Both the position numbers and the translations under genes were made by a program. Shown in pieces: positions 36,567-45,204 of a stretch of DNA of 64,000 nucleotides (positions are counted from its first letter, which is position 1; every line of letters starts with the position of its first letter). Source of the DNA: Chloracidobacterium sp. (GTDB taxonomy: Bacteria; Acidobacteriota; Blastocatellia; Pyrinomonadales; Pyrinomonadaceae); assembly GCA_016711345.1 (NCBI GenBank), contig JADJTD010000001.1, positions 1,488,001-1,552,000 on the forward strand. The letters are read 5' to 3'. The notes beneath the pieces are model-generated. The model was not told the origin of the DNA. It saw only the letters and a list, made by a program, of their open reading frames with translations, and searched no databases.

Positions 36567-37203
36567 TACCGTATTCGAACACGTCGTAAAAATTCTCTTC
36601 TAGCCGATTTTCAACCTCGACCATATCAACTTCGCGGCCAAGCAGGCGGTCCATCGAGGTCACAGGTTCGCCTTCGCAGGCGATGATCCAATTGTAGTAG
36701 CTGAGATCGGTGTTGACGTTCAATGCAAAACCGTGTGTTGTGACCCAGCGTTTTATGTGAACGCCGATAGCTGCTATCTTACCTTCGACTGTGTGAACGC
36801 CCGTCAAGCCTTCGATCCGAAAGGCGTTGATCTCAAAATCAGCCATTGTACGAATAAGCACTTCTTCAAGATCGCGGACATATTTATGTACATCTTCGCG
36901 ATCGGGCGAGAGGCTAATTATCGGATAGCCCACGATCTGGCCGATGCCGTGATAGGTCACGCGTCCGCCGCGGTTTGTTTCAAAAACCTCGACGCCTAGA
37001 TTTCGCAGCATCTCGGCTGTAGCAAGCACGCCGTCATTTTTCGATCTGCGTCCAAGCGTAAAGGTATGCGGATGTTCGAGCAGCAATAGATAATCGCTCT
37101 CTCGCCGGGCAATAACTTCGCCCTCAAGCTCCTTTTGAAGTTCCAGCGCCTTTGCGTAGCCAACGCGCCCGATCCTGCGAACCTCTAAATACCGATGATG
37201 CAT
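36481..37203 (-). CDS. lipB: Octanoyltransferase (lipoate biosynthesis)
   Basis: 240 residues. 'RGGRVTYHGIGQIVGYPI' (~78-95), K142 in 'EGKIAAIGVHIKRWVTTHGFALNV' and C176 in 'IIACEGEPVTSM' form the LipB active site. It transfers octanoyl groups from acyl carrier protein to lipoyl domains. Residues ~213-240, a C-terminal extension beyond the usual family end, are encoded by the palindromic element at 36449-36566 and read as two short Leu/Ala-rich segments. The catalytic domain is intact. No lipA is adjacent. Confidence 0.95.
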   Translation of the reverse strand: MHHRYLEVRRIGRVGYAKALELQKELEGEVIARRESDYLLLLEHPHTFTLGRRSKNDGVLATAEMLRNLGVEVFETNRGGRVTYHGIGQIVGYPIISLSPDREDVHKYVRDLEEVLIRTMADFEINAFRIEGLTGVHTVEGKIAAIGVHIKRWVTTHGFALNVNTDLSYYNWIIACEGEPVTSMDRLLGREVDMVEVENRLEENFYDVFEYGKLPLALTSGFGTKQDKALAQHLAKAEFP

Positions 37204-37254
37204 CGCGTTTATGATAAAATTGTAATACTTAGCCTAGCACAGGACAAAATATTA

Positions 37255-37779
37255 ATGAAAAAACTTAGATTTATCCTACCCCTGATCGTTTTAGCGTTAT
37301 TTGTCACCGGCGTCGATGCACAGAAAAAGTCAACTAAGAAAAATACCGCTAAGAAACCTACGGCGGCGAAAACCATTCCGCCATTAGATGTCAGAACCGC
37401 CCGCGAAAAGGTATCGAATCAGCTCGATAACATGAACAGATTTATCGATGTTCTGGGGCCTGTCGCACAGGACATTGAGACGCTTGACGCGTCGGCAAAG
37501 ACGAAGCGCCTTTCAAAAGCAACGCTTGACCAGAACGAGGCAAGCAAGCAGAAAGTGGTAACCGCGATCCGTAATTTCAAAGAGGGATTAGCCGATCTCG
37601 AAACAGAATTTCGAACCAAAACAACCTTAAAGAAGTATCTGCCGAGCATTGAGGGCATCTCAGACCTTATGGCCGAATCTGAAGACCTTGCCATCGCTGG
37701 CAAGTTCGTAGGTTCAAAAGATCCTCTGAGACAAACGGCAAAGAAGCTGTCAGACACTCTCGCGGTCATGCCGCGTTAA
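37255..37779 (+). CDS. Secreted protein of unknown function
   Basis: 174 residues from ATG 37255, chosen because it begins a signal peptide (MKK.., hydrophobic to ~20, cleaved after VDA); the longer frame overlaps lipB's start. After the signal comes a Lys/Thr-rich linker, then an all-helical region (~45-170) with repeated acidic/basic heptad-like spacing. No known family recognised. Divergent from lipB, convergent with the thioredoxin-like gene. Confidence 0.7.
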   Translation: MKKLRFILPLIVLALFVTGVDAQKKSTKKNTAKKPTAAKTIPPLDVRTAREKVSNQLDNMNRFIDVLGPVAQDIETLDASAKTKRLSKATLDQNEASKQKVVTAIRNFKEGLADLETEFRTKTTLKKYLPSIEGISDLMAESEDLAIAGKFVGSKDPLRQTAKKLSDTLAVMPR

Positions 37780-37788
37780 AATCAACCG

Positions 37789-38493
37789 CTACTCTTTTCT
37801 CTCTTTAGAAAGTACAAGTTCGGCAGGTTTCTTATCTTCACAAACCTCGATCTTAGCCGTCTCGGTTTTGTCTGCACTCAGTGACGCAGTTTTTTGTTCA
37901 ACCGCCGGCAATCCTAGATGCTTGCGTATAAATTGCTCGCCCTCGTCCGCGATCATTTCACCGTTGATGACAAAGGTCTTTTTGGTAAGCGTATCTCCTT
38001 TTTTCTCTATCACTGACGGCGGTAGCAAGATGTACCAAGGCGAACCCCAACCGCGCGTATCGCCCGTCGACTGCCGGTAAGCGTAGTGCAGCGTATATTG
38101 CCTTTTGTCGCGGTTTTCCGATTCGTAAACTCCTGGAAATGTGAGCTTGAACCGATCAAAAACTGACCTCATCGACACAATTGGCCCGTATTCTCCGACC
38201 GCAATTAGCCCCAGCCCTTTGTCCTTATATTTTGCATACAGTCTTTCAAGGATAGGCGCGTCATAATTCCAATTCCCGCACCACGGAGCAAAATATACAA
38301 CGATGGTCAGCTTTTTGTCTTTTGTGAAATCACGCAGATTGACCTCTTTGTCTGTTCGGATATCTTTGTATGTCCAGTCCTTATAGTCGATCACCTTTTC
38401 AACGATCGGAGACTGCTCATTCTGCCCAAATGCAAAAAGAAACATAAAAAGTATGATGCCCAGTGCAAAAAACGGTGCAAAAAACGATTTCAT
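37789..38493 (-). CDS. Secreted thioredoxin-fold protein with a single active-site Cys
   Basis: 234 residues, signal peptide 1-23 (cleaved after AFG). 'KKLTIVVYFAPWCGNWNYDAPILERLYAKYKDKGLGLIAVG' (~60-100) is the thioredoxin beta-alpha-beta unit, but the motif is W-C-G-N-W, so the second Cys of CxxC is missing. A single-Cys site fits a peroxiredoxin-like or non-redox role rather than a disulfide reductase. The C-terminal ~40 residues are Lys/Glu-rich. Confidence 0.75.
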   Translation of the reverse strand: MKSFFAPFFALGIILFMFLFAFGQNEQSPIVEKVIDYKDWTYKDIRTDKEVNLRDFTKDKKLTIVVYFAPWCGNWNYDAPILERLYAKYKDKGLGLIAVGEYGPIVSMRSVFDRFKLTFPGVYESENRDKRQYTLHYAYRQSTGDTRGWGSPWYILLPPSVIEKKGDTLTKKTFVINGEMIADEGEQFIRKHLGLPAVEQKTASLSADKTETAKIEVCEDKKPAELVLSKERKE

Positions 38494-38566
38494 ATATTAA
38501 AACCCTCGTGTAATGAAGACTATCTTTTCAGATGCCGATTATCAAGAAAAAAGTTGGCAGTATATT

Positions 38567-38640
38567 AGCCACAGAGAACACAGAGGACATAGAGAAATTC
38601 TATTTTGTCCATTCTCAGTGCCCTCTGTGTCTCTGTGGTT
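38567..38640. repeat. Inverted repeat of the 'CACAGAGACACAGAG' family
   Basis: The left arm (38567-38594) begins AGCCACAGAGAACACAGAGG and the right arm (38614-38640) ends CTCTGTGTCTCTGTGGTT. The arms are imperfect inverted copies with a ~19-nt loop. Close relative of the 18019-18100 element. The right arm abuts, and its last two bases overlap, the stop codon of the PepSY gene at 38639, so it can act as that gene's terminator. Confidence 0.85.
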
Positions 38641-39139
38641 AATTTTCTTCCGCTCGCCAAAATCTGCGTGACCAGTAAACAATGTTCAGATAAATGCCTG
38701 TCATCGCCGAAAGTGCCGTCAAAGCCGAAAAAATTATTAGCAGAGTTACCTGCCATTCGCCTGCAAAGAAATAGAAATGAGCCTCACGAAAAAAACGGGT
38801 CTTGAACGACGGCGGCGCAGACATTTGCGCCGCACCCGTTTCAGCATCGATAAAGATCGAATCTGCGCCTAATCCGCCGATAGACTGATACTGCGGACGG
38901 CCGTCTTTCATTAACAAGGTCAATGCGGTCGTCGGCAACTGTTTGCCAGCCAGCAGGTTTGCACTCGCGATAGCTTCGGCGGGCGACACTTTGACGCGAA
39001 CCGAGTCGATCTTCTCTACAGTTCCGCCCTCGACCATATTGGGCAAAGCATACAAGAGCCCACTCAACGACCACGCAAGAACAGGGATCGAAACCATAAC
39101 CCCGAGCAATACATGGAGCTGATAAATAAATCTTTTCAT
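38639..39139 (-). CDS. PepSY-domain membrane protein
   Basis: 166 residues. N-terminal membrane helix (~10-32), a periplasmic PepSY-like domain (~45-110: 'VSPAEAIASANLLAGKQLPTTALTLL', 'IFIDAETGAAQM') and a second membrane helix (~128-150). The layout is that of PepSY-associated TM proteins linked to iron uptake or ferric reduction; no receptor gene is adjacent. The stop codon overlaps the end of the repeat at 38567-38640. Confidence 0.7.
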   Translation of the reverse strand: MKRFIYQLHVLLGVMVSIPVLAWSLSGLLYALPNMVEGGTVEKIDSVRVKVSPAEAIASANLLAGKQLPTTALTLLMKDGRPQYQSIGGLGADSIFIDAETGAAQMSAPPSFKTRFFREAHFYFFAGEWQVTLLIIFSALTALSAMTGIYLNIVYWSRRFWRAEEN

Positions 39140-39202
39140 ATTCTATTGCCTTCAATAGGCTAGGACATTAGCCGCATGTTTGTGGTATTCTGAGTTCAAA
39201 TT

Positions 39203-39634
39203 ATGAGCGAAAATCCTACAGTATCAGATATTTTCCGTCGTGCTCTGGAGATGCGAAAGGCAAATCCAAATGCCTCATACAAGGACGTTACCAGCCAGAT
39301 CGTTAGCGAATTCAGCGGCAAAGGTTTTCCATCCACCGACAAACTGACCATTCCAGAATACGACAATATCACACCCGAAGAAGACTGGACGGCCGGCCTG
39401 CCCGTTGTGCTGCGTGGCATCCAGAACGAAGACTGGAGCGACATCGCCCACGGCATCATCATCAGCCTCGAACAGGTCGAAAATTACCCAAAACAATCCG
39501 GCCGCGAAGATGATCCATCAAAAGAATGGCGTAACCGCACCAAAGGCATCGGCGAAGCCGAAGAAAAGGTCCTCGAAAAATGGCTCCCCGCCGACCTAAT
39601 GGCCATGGCAAAACAAAACGTAAAAACAACCTAA
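39203..39634 (+). CDS. Hypothetical protein
   Basis: 143 residues, soluble and acidic, no membrane segment or signal peptide. Family not recognised. Good coding character (no shadowing of another gene, balanced composition), and an ATG at 39203. The stop codon TAA is the first base pair of contact with a tandem-repeat unit starting at 39633, so the natural 3' end may have been set by the repeat. Confidence 0.6.
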   Translation: MSENPTVSDIFRRALEMRKANPNASYKDVTSQIVSEFSGKGFPSTDKLTIPEYDNITPEEDWTAGLPVVLRGIQNEDWSDIAHGIIISLEQVENYPKQSGREDDPSKEWRNRTKGIGEAEEKVLEKWLPADLMAMAKQNVKTT

Positions 39635-39738
39635 TTGCAGAAGCCCGCGCGTCAGCAAGGGCTTAACACTCAACGTTTCGAAGCCAATTGCAGAAGCCCG
39701 CTCGTCAGCAAGGGCTTAACACTCACTTCATTGAACCA
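39633..39738 (+). repeat. Two tandem copies of a ~53-bp repeat
   Basis: Copies start at 39633 and 39686 with AATTGCAGAAGCCCGC and share GTCAGCAAGGGCTTAACACT; they differ at one base in the core and at the 3' end. Each copy holds an imperfect AAGCCC...GGGCTT hairpin. Start of a ~720-bp repeat-rich island. Confidence 0.8.
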
Positions 39739-39740
39739 AT

Positions 39741-40126
39741 CGCCAAGCGGAAAGGCTATGCCTTTCCGGCGAGATGTAATTTAGGATCTGCGGCTCCGCC
39801 GCCGTACCGCGTCTTCGCGGCACATAGCCACGCTCCTTTAGGGCGTGGTCAAGTTTGTGAAAATTAACATCACGGCGTTTTAATGTCCTTTGATTCCGGC
39901 GGCTTAAGCCCATCCGAGCAGGGACGTTAAAACGCCCTTCCGATCAATTCGGGCGATCTTCACCACGCCGTAAACGAGCGTGGCTATCTGCCCTTCGGGA
40001 AAGACGGCTAAAGCCGCCTGTTCTTATTAGGGCCGAATCTTTCGGGCTTCGCCCAGTCGCCAAGCGGAAAGGCTATGCCTTTCTGGAGACGTATTTTTAA
40101 GATTCGCGGCTACGCCGCCGGATCGT
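39741..40126 (+). repeat. Repeat island with two ~70-bp direct copies flanking other palindromes
   Basis: CGCCAAGCGGAAAGGCTATG occurs at 39741 and at 40058, each followed by diverged but alignable DNA for about 70 bp. Each copy carries the hairpin GGAAAGGC-N3-GCCTTT(C/T)C. Between them lie further hairpins: CCACGC..CCTTTAGG..GCGTGG near 39829-39850, a GGCGGCTTAAGCC-like word near 39897, and GACGGCTAAAGCCG near 40003. The CCTTTAGG core recalls the element at 36449. No protein-coding gene is supported here. Confidence 0.7.
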
Positions 40127-40178
40127 CGAACGAAAACTTTGGCAATTGAGCGACGGTGGCTGGCGGTGGTTGTCGAGG

Positions 40179-40356
40179 TGGCTGTTTTGCGGGCGAGGTG
40201 GCGGAGGCAGCGGAGCTGACTAGTGGACGACTAGTGGAAAATGCAAAAAACGACGTTTTTAAAGCTCAAATTGTCTTAAATATAAAATTTTCCCGATGGC
40301 TTTTTGGGGTGTCTCCGATGGCTTTTTAGGGGGTCAGCGATGGCTTTTTGGGGTCG
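40179..40356 (+). repeat. Dispersed ~180-bp repeat, copy A, with internal 22-bp tandem units
   Basis: The right part holds three tandem 22-bp units starting CCGATGGCTTTTTGGGG (about 40293-40358). The left part includes GACTAGTGG words at ~40218-40238. The entire stretch aligns, in reverse complement, with 58438-58617 at high identity, including the non-repetitive middle 'GTTTTTAAAGCT'. The remaining bases up to 40518 show nothing recognisable. Confidence 0.8.
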
Positions 40357-40518
40357 CAAGATGGCGCCTTTTTTCTGCTTTGACGTTAAACCATTGCAAA
40401 TCATACATTTAGCTTGGAATCAGGGATTTTTGACGCGTGGTGATGTTTCTCGTCTTCAATTCACACCGTCGTCTATGACATCCAGCATTGTCGGCTTTAT
40501 TTTCATTGGCGTAGTGGT

Positions 40519-41283
40519 CTAAATGCTTATCCGCAAGCCGTCCTTTGCTTCGATCACCTCGCAAGGCGGATCAAATTTCGCGATCTCTGTTTCGAAATCA
40601 ATTTCGTCCCATTCTGGATAAAAATGCGTCAGCATCGCTCGTTTGGGCTGCGCCTTTCGTATCAGAAACATCGCCTCGGCGAGTTCGAGGTGCTTTTTTA
40701 TTGGCTTATCGCGGACAAATGTACATTCTAAAATGAACATATCGACACGATTCGCAAATGCAGCAATTACCTCACTAAAACCCGTATCAGCCGAATAAAC
40801 CAGCGTCGTTTCCGCGTCTCGAATGTGGATCGCATGGCTCTCATCAGTGTGCGGCGTTTTCAGCGCAACTGCCTCAACTCCCGACAGTATTTCAAACGAT
40901 TCCTGTTCCTCGATCTCGATCACCTCGACCGGGAACGGCTGTTCGAGCAGGCGATAGTTATTTACAGCACTAGAGCGATCGATCAGGCCTTTCAATCCCG
41001 TAGGGCCAAAGATCTTTATAGGTTTCGTTCGCTGTTTCATCTCGGCTGAGTGCTTTGTTCCCGCAAGCAATGGAGCCAAACCTCCACAATGATCGAGGTG
41101 AAAATGCGATATCCAGATGGCATCAAGATTTGGCCAATCGAGGCTGTTCGCCGCCATTCGTGAACCTATAGACGCCGAACAATCGAGCAATAATGTGCCT
41201 CCGCTAGCCTCCAGCCAATAGCCGGAACTCGCACGTTTTGCATGAGGCACAGTTGATCCGGAACCTAGAACTACCAACTTCAT
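40519..41283 (-). CDS. Metallo-beta-lactamase-fold hydrolase, RNase Z-like
   Basis: 254 residues. 'LVVLGSGSTVPHAKRASSGYWLE' (1-25) and the metal motif HxHxDH in 'ISHFHLDHCGG' (~60) are seen, with later ligands in 'PHTDESHAIHI', 'YSADTGFS' and 'LTHFYPEW'. It resembles RNase Z/ElaC and related phosphodiesterases, but lacks an obvious RNase Z exosite arm. Substrate (tRNA 3' end, cyclic nucleotide or other) is unknown. Confidence 0.85.
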   Translation of the reverse strand: MKLVVLGSGSTVPHAKRASSGYWLEASGGTLLLDCSASIGSRMAANSLDWPNLDAIWISHFHLDHCGGLAPLLAGTKHSAEMKQRTKPIKIFGPTGLKGLIDRSSAVNNYRLLEQPFPVEVIEIEEQESFEILSGVEAVALKTPHTDESHAIHIRDAETTLVYSADTGFSEVIAAFANRVDMFILECTFVRDKPIKKHLELAEAMFLIRKAQPKRAMLTHFYPEWDEIDFETEIAKFDPPCEVIEAKDGLRISI

Positions 41284-41320
41284 AACTGAATACTATCAAA
41301 CCTTGTGGTAAATTAAACGG

Positions 41321-42055
41321 ATGAGCCAGGTTGATATTCTAGCGATATTCGCCCATCCAGACGACGCAGAGTTGACCGTCGGCGGCACACTGCTAAAGAT
41401 GAAGCATCTCGGCTATCGGACAGGTGCTCTCGACGTAACTGCCGGTGAAATGGGTACGCGCGGCACTGTTCAAGGCCGCGCGATCGAAGCAGACGATGCC
41501 GCTAAGATCTTAAAGATCGACCTTCGCGAAAACTTAGGCCTTCCTGATGGCCATATGTTTGTAACCGACGTCGAACGAACAAAAATGGTGCGAGCATTAC
41601 GGCGTCTGAAGCCAAAAGTGATCCTAACGCATCAGATCGGCGATTCACACCCCGACCACGATCACATCGCTCAGTTGGTCCGCGAATCGGCTCGATTGGT
41701 CAGCATGCGGCGTTACGACGAAGAAACCGGCGATGACAGATTCGCCGTGCCGATAGTAGCTCACAACATCTTTTCACAGCGGGTTGAGCCGTCGTTTGTT
41801 GTTGATATCTCAGATTTTCTCGACGATAAAATGGCAGCGATTCGGGCCCACAAATCCCAATTTCATGACCCAAACTCGACCGAACCGGAAACTCGTCTAA
41901 CTGCCAAAAATTATCTCGATGAACTGGAAGGCCGCTCACGTTATTTTGGTTCGCTTATCGGAGTCGCGGCAGGCGAGCCTTTCTACGTCCGCGAGGTCTT
42001 GAACATCGATGACCCGATCGCCTTACTCACGCGGCCGATGAATCTCTACTCGTGA
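41321..42055 (+). CDS. bshB1: Bacillithiol biosynthesis deacetylase BshB1
   Basis: 244 residues, LmbE/PIG-L fold. Zn ligands in 'AHPDDAELTVGG' (~11-22) and 'SHPDHDHIAQL' (~108). 'DVTAGEMGTRGTVQGRAIEADDAA' and the C-terminal 'HKSQFHDPN' are characteristic of BshB1. It removes acetyl from GlcNAc-malate in bacillithiol synthesis. bshA and bshC are not in the window. The next gene starts 3 nt after its stop. Confidence 0.92.
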   Translation: MSQVDILAIFAHPDDAELTVGGTLLKMKHLGYRTGALDVTAGEMGTRGTVQGRAIEADDAAKILKIDLRENLGLPDGHMFVTDVERTKMVRALRRLKPKVILTHQIGDSHPDHDHIAQLVRESARLVSMRRYDEETGDDRFAVPIVAHNIFSQRVEPSFVVDISDFLDDKMAAIRAHKSQFHDPNSTEPETRLTAKNYLDELEGRSRYFGSLIGVAAGEPFYVREVLNIDDPIALLTRPMNLYS

Positions 42056-42058
42056 TCT

Positions 42059-42874
42059 ATGAATTCTCTTGCACCCGAAGAAATTGAACTCAATAAGAAA
42101 CGAGCCGTACTTGAACGCCTAAAGGATCGTCTTGCCGACCGCGAGGAAGAAATGGCGGACCTTCGAGCGGAGCTTGAGCAGTTTGAGGCTCAATACACGA
42201 TGGAGGTAGGGCGTTTATATTCCAATCTCGATGATATCGAGGCCCAGATAGCTGAGGAAGAATTCAAACTCGTACCTGACGATGAGGAGGTCAAGAAAAA
42301 AGTCGAGGAACTTCGTCGGCGCGCTGAGGAGTCGGCCAAACGAGTTGAAGATGCTGCCGCACATGCCTCAGAAAAATGGCAGCCTACCGCAGCGGCCAAA
42401 AAGGCATACCATAACCTTGCTCGCACCATTCATCCAGACCTCGCTCTTGATCCTACTGAAAAGGAAAAACGCCACGGCCTGATGGCACAGCTTAACGAAG
42501 CATACTCTGCTGGCGATCAAACAAAACTGAATAAGCTAGTTGAGGATTTTCGCAACAGCCCAGATCTCGTCAAAGGCGACTCCATAGGCGACGAGCTCGT
42601 CCGGTCGATACGCCAGATATCGCAAGTCAAAAAACGGCTCAACGAACTTGTAGAAGAGAAGTTTACTGCACAGCAGTCAGAGTTATATACTCTGCGGGAA
42701 AAGATGCAGGCTGAGGCTGCCGAAGGCCGTGACATGATAAAACAAATGGCGGCTCGCACTGCCGTCCAGATAAGCAAATCTACGCGCCGTCTCGAAAACC
42801 TCAAAATCGTCAATAAGGCTGCCGAAGAGCACGTCAGGGACAAGTATGGCATGGACATTTCAACCTTCAGATAG
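42059..42874 (+). CDS. Coiled-coil protein with a J-domain-like segment
   Basis: 271 residues. Residues 1-~110 are a highly charged coiled coil. Residues ~112-165 ('AAKKAYHNLARTIHPDLALDP..LMAQLNEAY') contain the H-P-D tripeptide and flanking helices of a J-domain. A second coiled coil follows (~180-260). J-domains stimulate DnaK ATPase; the atypical architecture suggests a specialised co-chaperone. Likely co-transcribed with bshB1. Confidence 0.8.
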   Translation: MNSLAPEEIELNKKRAVLERLKDRLADREEEMADLRAELEQFEAQYTMEVGRLYSNLDDIEAQIAEEEFKLVPDDEEVKKKVEELRRRAEESAKRVEDAAAHASEKWQPTAAAKKAYHNLARTIHPDLALDPTEKEKRHGLMAQLNEAYSAGDQTKLNKLVEDFRNSPDLVKGDSIGDELVRSIRQISQVKKRLNELVEEKFTAQQSELYTLREKMQAEAAEGRDMIKQMAARTAVQISKSTRRLENLKIVNKAAEEHVRDKYGMDISTFR

Positions 42875-43059
42875 CAAAAATTGCCCTCGATGTTTTCTTG
42901 ACACGCTTCTCAGTTTGTGTAATTTTATATTCATAGTTTCCATCCGACCTTAACTGGGAAATGAGGTTTTATGAATCACTTTTCGTAGCAGCATACGCCC
43001 TGTATGCGGTTGCGAAAATAGGGGGAGACGGTGTGGGAGACGGCTCCCCCGCTTTATTT

Positions 43060-44217
43060 TTAGATCGCATTGCCTGCGGCAAATCCCGATGCCCACGCCC
43101 ACTGGAAATTGTACCCGCCGAGCCATCCGGTTACATCTACGACCTCTCCGATAAAATACAGGCCTGAAACCTTTTTCGATTCCATCGTTTGTGATGAGAG
43201 TTCATCTGTAGAAACGCCGCCGAGAGTCACCTCCGCACGGTCATAACCTTCGGTTTCGCGAAAATTTAATTGCCAATTGCTTAGCTTTTCTCCAATAGAT
43301 TCTATCTCTCTTTCGTTCAACTGATATAAAGGTTTGTTTTCAAATTCACGGCTTGCAAACTCATCCGCAAAGCGTTGCGGCAAAAACCTGCCAAGCAAAT
43401 TTCCCAAATTTTGCCGGCTTTGTCTGTTTTCCATTAGCTGTTTCATCACATCGGTTTCAGGTGTGAGGTGAAATGAAACAGGCTCATCGGGTTTCCAGTA
43501 ATTCGATATTTGCAGGATCGCGGGGCCTGAAAGCCCGCGATGCGTAAAGAGAATATTTTCACGAAAACTGTGTTTACCCGTAGAAACAACCGTATCTATG
43601 GAAAGGCCTGACAGTTGTTTGTAATTTTCACCTTTTAGAACGAGAGCGACCAGAGACGGCCTGGTTTCGACTACCTTCAGGCCAAATTGCCGGGCGATAC
43701 TAAAGCCCAGGCCACTGGCGCCGATCTTTGTGAAAGAAAGCCCGCCGCAGGCAACGATCAGATTTGTTGCCTCAAATATTCCCTGACTTGTTTCCGCAAC
43801 AAAACTCTCGCTTTTCGTGACATTTGTAATCGAGCATCCGGTCTTGATCTCAACGCGAGCATTGCGGCATTCGCGCAGAAGCATATCGACTATCTGCCGC
43901 GAACTCTCGCTGCAAAACAATTGCCCGAGCTTTTTCTCGTAATAGGCGATCTTATGTTTTCGGACCAGATCAATAAAATCTTGCGGCGTGTATCTCGACA
44001 ACGCAGATTTACAGAAATGCGGGTTCTGCGAGATAAAATTCTCGCTCTCGACGTTTATATTTGTGAAGTTACATCGCCCGCCGCCGGAGATCAAGATCTT
44101 CCGTCCCACCTCGGCGTTATGCTCTAAGACAACAACTTTGCGGCCTCGCTTCCCCGCCTCTATCGCACAGAACAGCCCGGCAGCACCGCCGCCGATTATA
44201 ATGGCGTCATATTTCAT
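43060..44217 (-). CDS. HI0933/YhiN-family NAD(P)/FAD-dependent oxidoreductase
   Basis: 385 residues. FAD-binding 'AIIIGGGAAGLFCAIEAGKRGRKVVVLE' at the N-terminus, 'GRKILISGGGRCNFTN' (~38-53), 'FTKIGASGLGFSIARQFG', 'THRGLSGPAILQIS' and a C-terminal 'GLYFIGEVVDVTGWLGGYNFQWAWASGFAAG' are diagnostic. Members are flavoproteins of undefined substrate. Its start codon overlaps the stop of the upstream DinB-like gene by one base. Confidence 0.93.
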   Translation of the reverse strand: MKYDAIIIGGGAAGLFCAIEAGKRGRKVVVLEHNAEVGRKILISGGGRCNFTNINVESENFISQNPHFCKSALSRYTPQDFIDLVRKHKIAYYEKKLGQLFCSESSRQIVDMLLRECRNARVEIKTGCSITNVTKSESFVAETSQGIFEATNLIVACGGLSFTKIGASGLGFSIARQFGLKVVETRPSLVALVLKGENYKQLSGLSIDTVVSTGKHSFRENILFTHRGLSGPAILQISNYWKPDEPVSFHLTPETDVMKQLMENRQSRQNLGNLLGRFLPQRFADEFASREFENKPLYQLNEREIESIGEKLSNWQLNFRETEGYDRAEVTLGGVSTDELSSQTMESKKVSGLYFIGEVVDVTGWLGGYNFQWAWASGFAAGNAI

Positions 44218-44729
44218 TAGGCTAGGTAGCGCTCGTTAAGGATCTGGATGTGATGCCTGATGTGCCCGGCCATGGTGTAAATGAGGGCACGGGTTGAAAT
44301 TTCTTTTTCGTTGGCGGTGCCCATGCGTTTTGAGTCTTCATCTGAAAGGTTGTTGAACAAGAGCATATTAGACCGCCGCTGCAGGTCGAATTCCTCAAGC
44401 AGTTCGGCGAATGAGCGATTATTTGCGTTTGAATTTTCGATATAGCCGTCTTGCTCAAAGCCCTCGATAGGCGTCTTGTCCCCACGCGAAACACGCAGTG
44501 TGCGATAGGCAAACATCCGCTCACCGTCGATCAGATGACTAAGCAATTCCTTGATCGTCCATTTGCCTTCAGCGTAAGCAAACGTCCCTTTTTCCTCCGG
44601 CATGCCGGCAAATATCTCTCGGAGCTCGCTTGGCTGGGCATCCAAAATCTGCAGCACATCATTGCCTTCAATGAGCGAAATGTAGTTGTTATAATACGGG
44701 TCGAATTCGTTTGTTTCTGGTCTGTTCAT
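44217..44729 (-). CDS. DinB-family protein (DinB_2-like)
   Basis: 170 residues from ATG 44729. A four-helix bundle pattern with 'GKWTIKELLSHLIDGERMFAYRTLRVSRG' (~55-85) and 'MAGHIRHHIQILNERYLA' at the end supplies the metal-binding His residues of the DinB/YfiT fold. It could be a thiol-dependent transferase (bacillithiol S-transferases share this fold, and bshB1 is 2 kb away), but that link is inference. Confidence 0.85.
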   Translation of the reverse strand: MNRPETNEFDPYYNNYISLIEGNDVLQILDAQPSELREIFAGMPEEKGTFAYAEGKWTIKELLSHLIDGERMFAYRTLRVSRGDKTPIEGFEQDGYIENSNANNRSFAELLEEFDLQRRSNMLLFNNLSDEDSKRMGTANEKEISTRALIYTMAGHIRHHIQILNERYLA

Positions 44730-44783
44730 AATGCGGTATAGTATCAAAGTAATTGAAAAACCTCTTTTGTGACGGATACTGTT

Positions 44784-45176
44784 ATGAGATTTTTTTTGTT
44801 TTTTCTACTCATTTTCTTTGCGTTAGAGGCTGACCTATCATTTGCCCAGAACGGCGGCAAGGCCGAGCCGCTTCGTATTGAATTTGCTAAAGGCAGGACC
44901 AGTGCTGTTCTCACTCGATCCTTGTCTAATGATCAGCAAATGGAATATGTGTTTGGTGCGAGTAAAGGCCAAACGGTTACGATAAAAAATACGAAAACAA
45001 GTCTTTTTGATTTTAAGGTATTCAGCGAAGAGAATTTTTCCGAAGGTGATTTCGACAGTTCGCCGACCTACACATTCGTGATCCCGGAAACCGGCGATTA
45101 CAATCTCTTTATCCGCAAAAAACGGGTCAAGTCCCCGCGGACTGCAAGCTTTTCAATTACTCTGAGCATCAAATAG
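44784..45176 (+). CDS. Small secreted protein
   Basis: 130 residues from ATG 44784, which begins a clean signal peptide (MRFFLFFLLIFF.., cleaved after SFA). The mature part (~110 residues) is beta-rich with 'QMEYVFGASKGQTVTIKNTK' and 'FVIPETGDYNLFIRKKR', the pattern of bacterial pre-peptidase C-terminal-like beta-sandwiches. Function unknown. It lies 28 nt upstream of the YceI gene and may be co-transcribed. Confidence 0.75.
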   Translation: MRFFLFFLLIFFALEADLSFAQNGGKAEPLRIEFAKGRTSAVLTRSLSNDQQMEYVFGASKGQTVTIKNTKTSLFDFKVFSEENFSEGDFDSSPTYTFVIPETGDYNLFIRKKRVKSPRTASFSITLSIK

Positions 45177-45204
45177 CGTTAATATTCTGGAGGAATCAAT
45201 CATT

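Noticed and set aside
39633..39738. CRISPR-like array
   Set aside because: Only two directly adjacent copies without unique spacers; no cas genes in the window.
39728..39913. 61-codon minus-strand frame
   Set aside because: Lies wholly in the repeat island and is composed of repeat hairpins.
40304..40522. 72-codon plus-strand frame
   Set aside because: Begins in the tandem units of the dispersed repeat and overlaps the end of the MBL-fold gene; no protein similarity seen.
42961..43167. 68-codon frame before the HI0933 gene
   Set aside because: Overlaps the 3' end of the conserved oxidoreductase on the other strand, with no features of its own.
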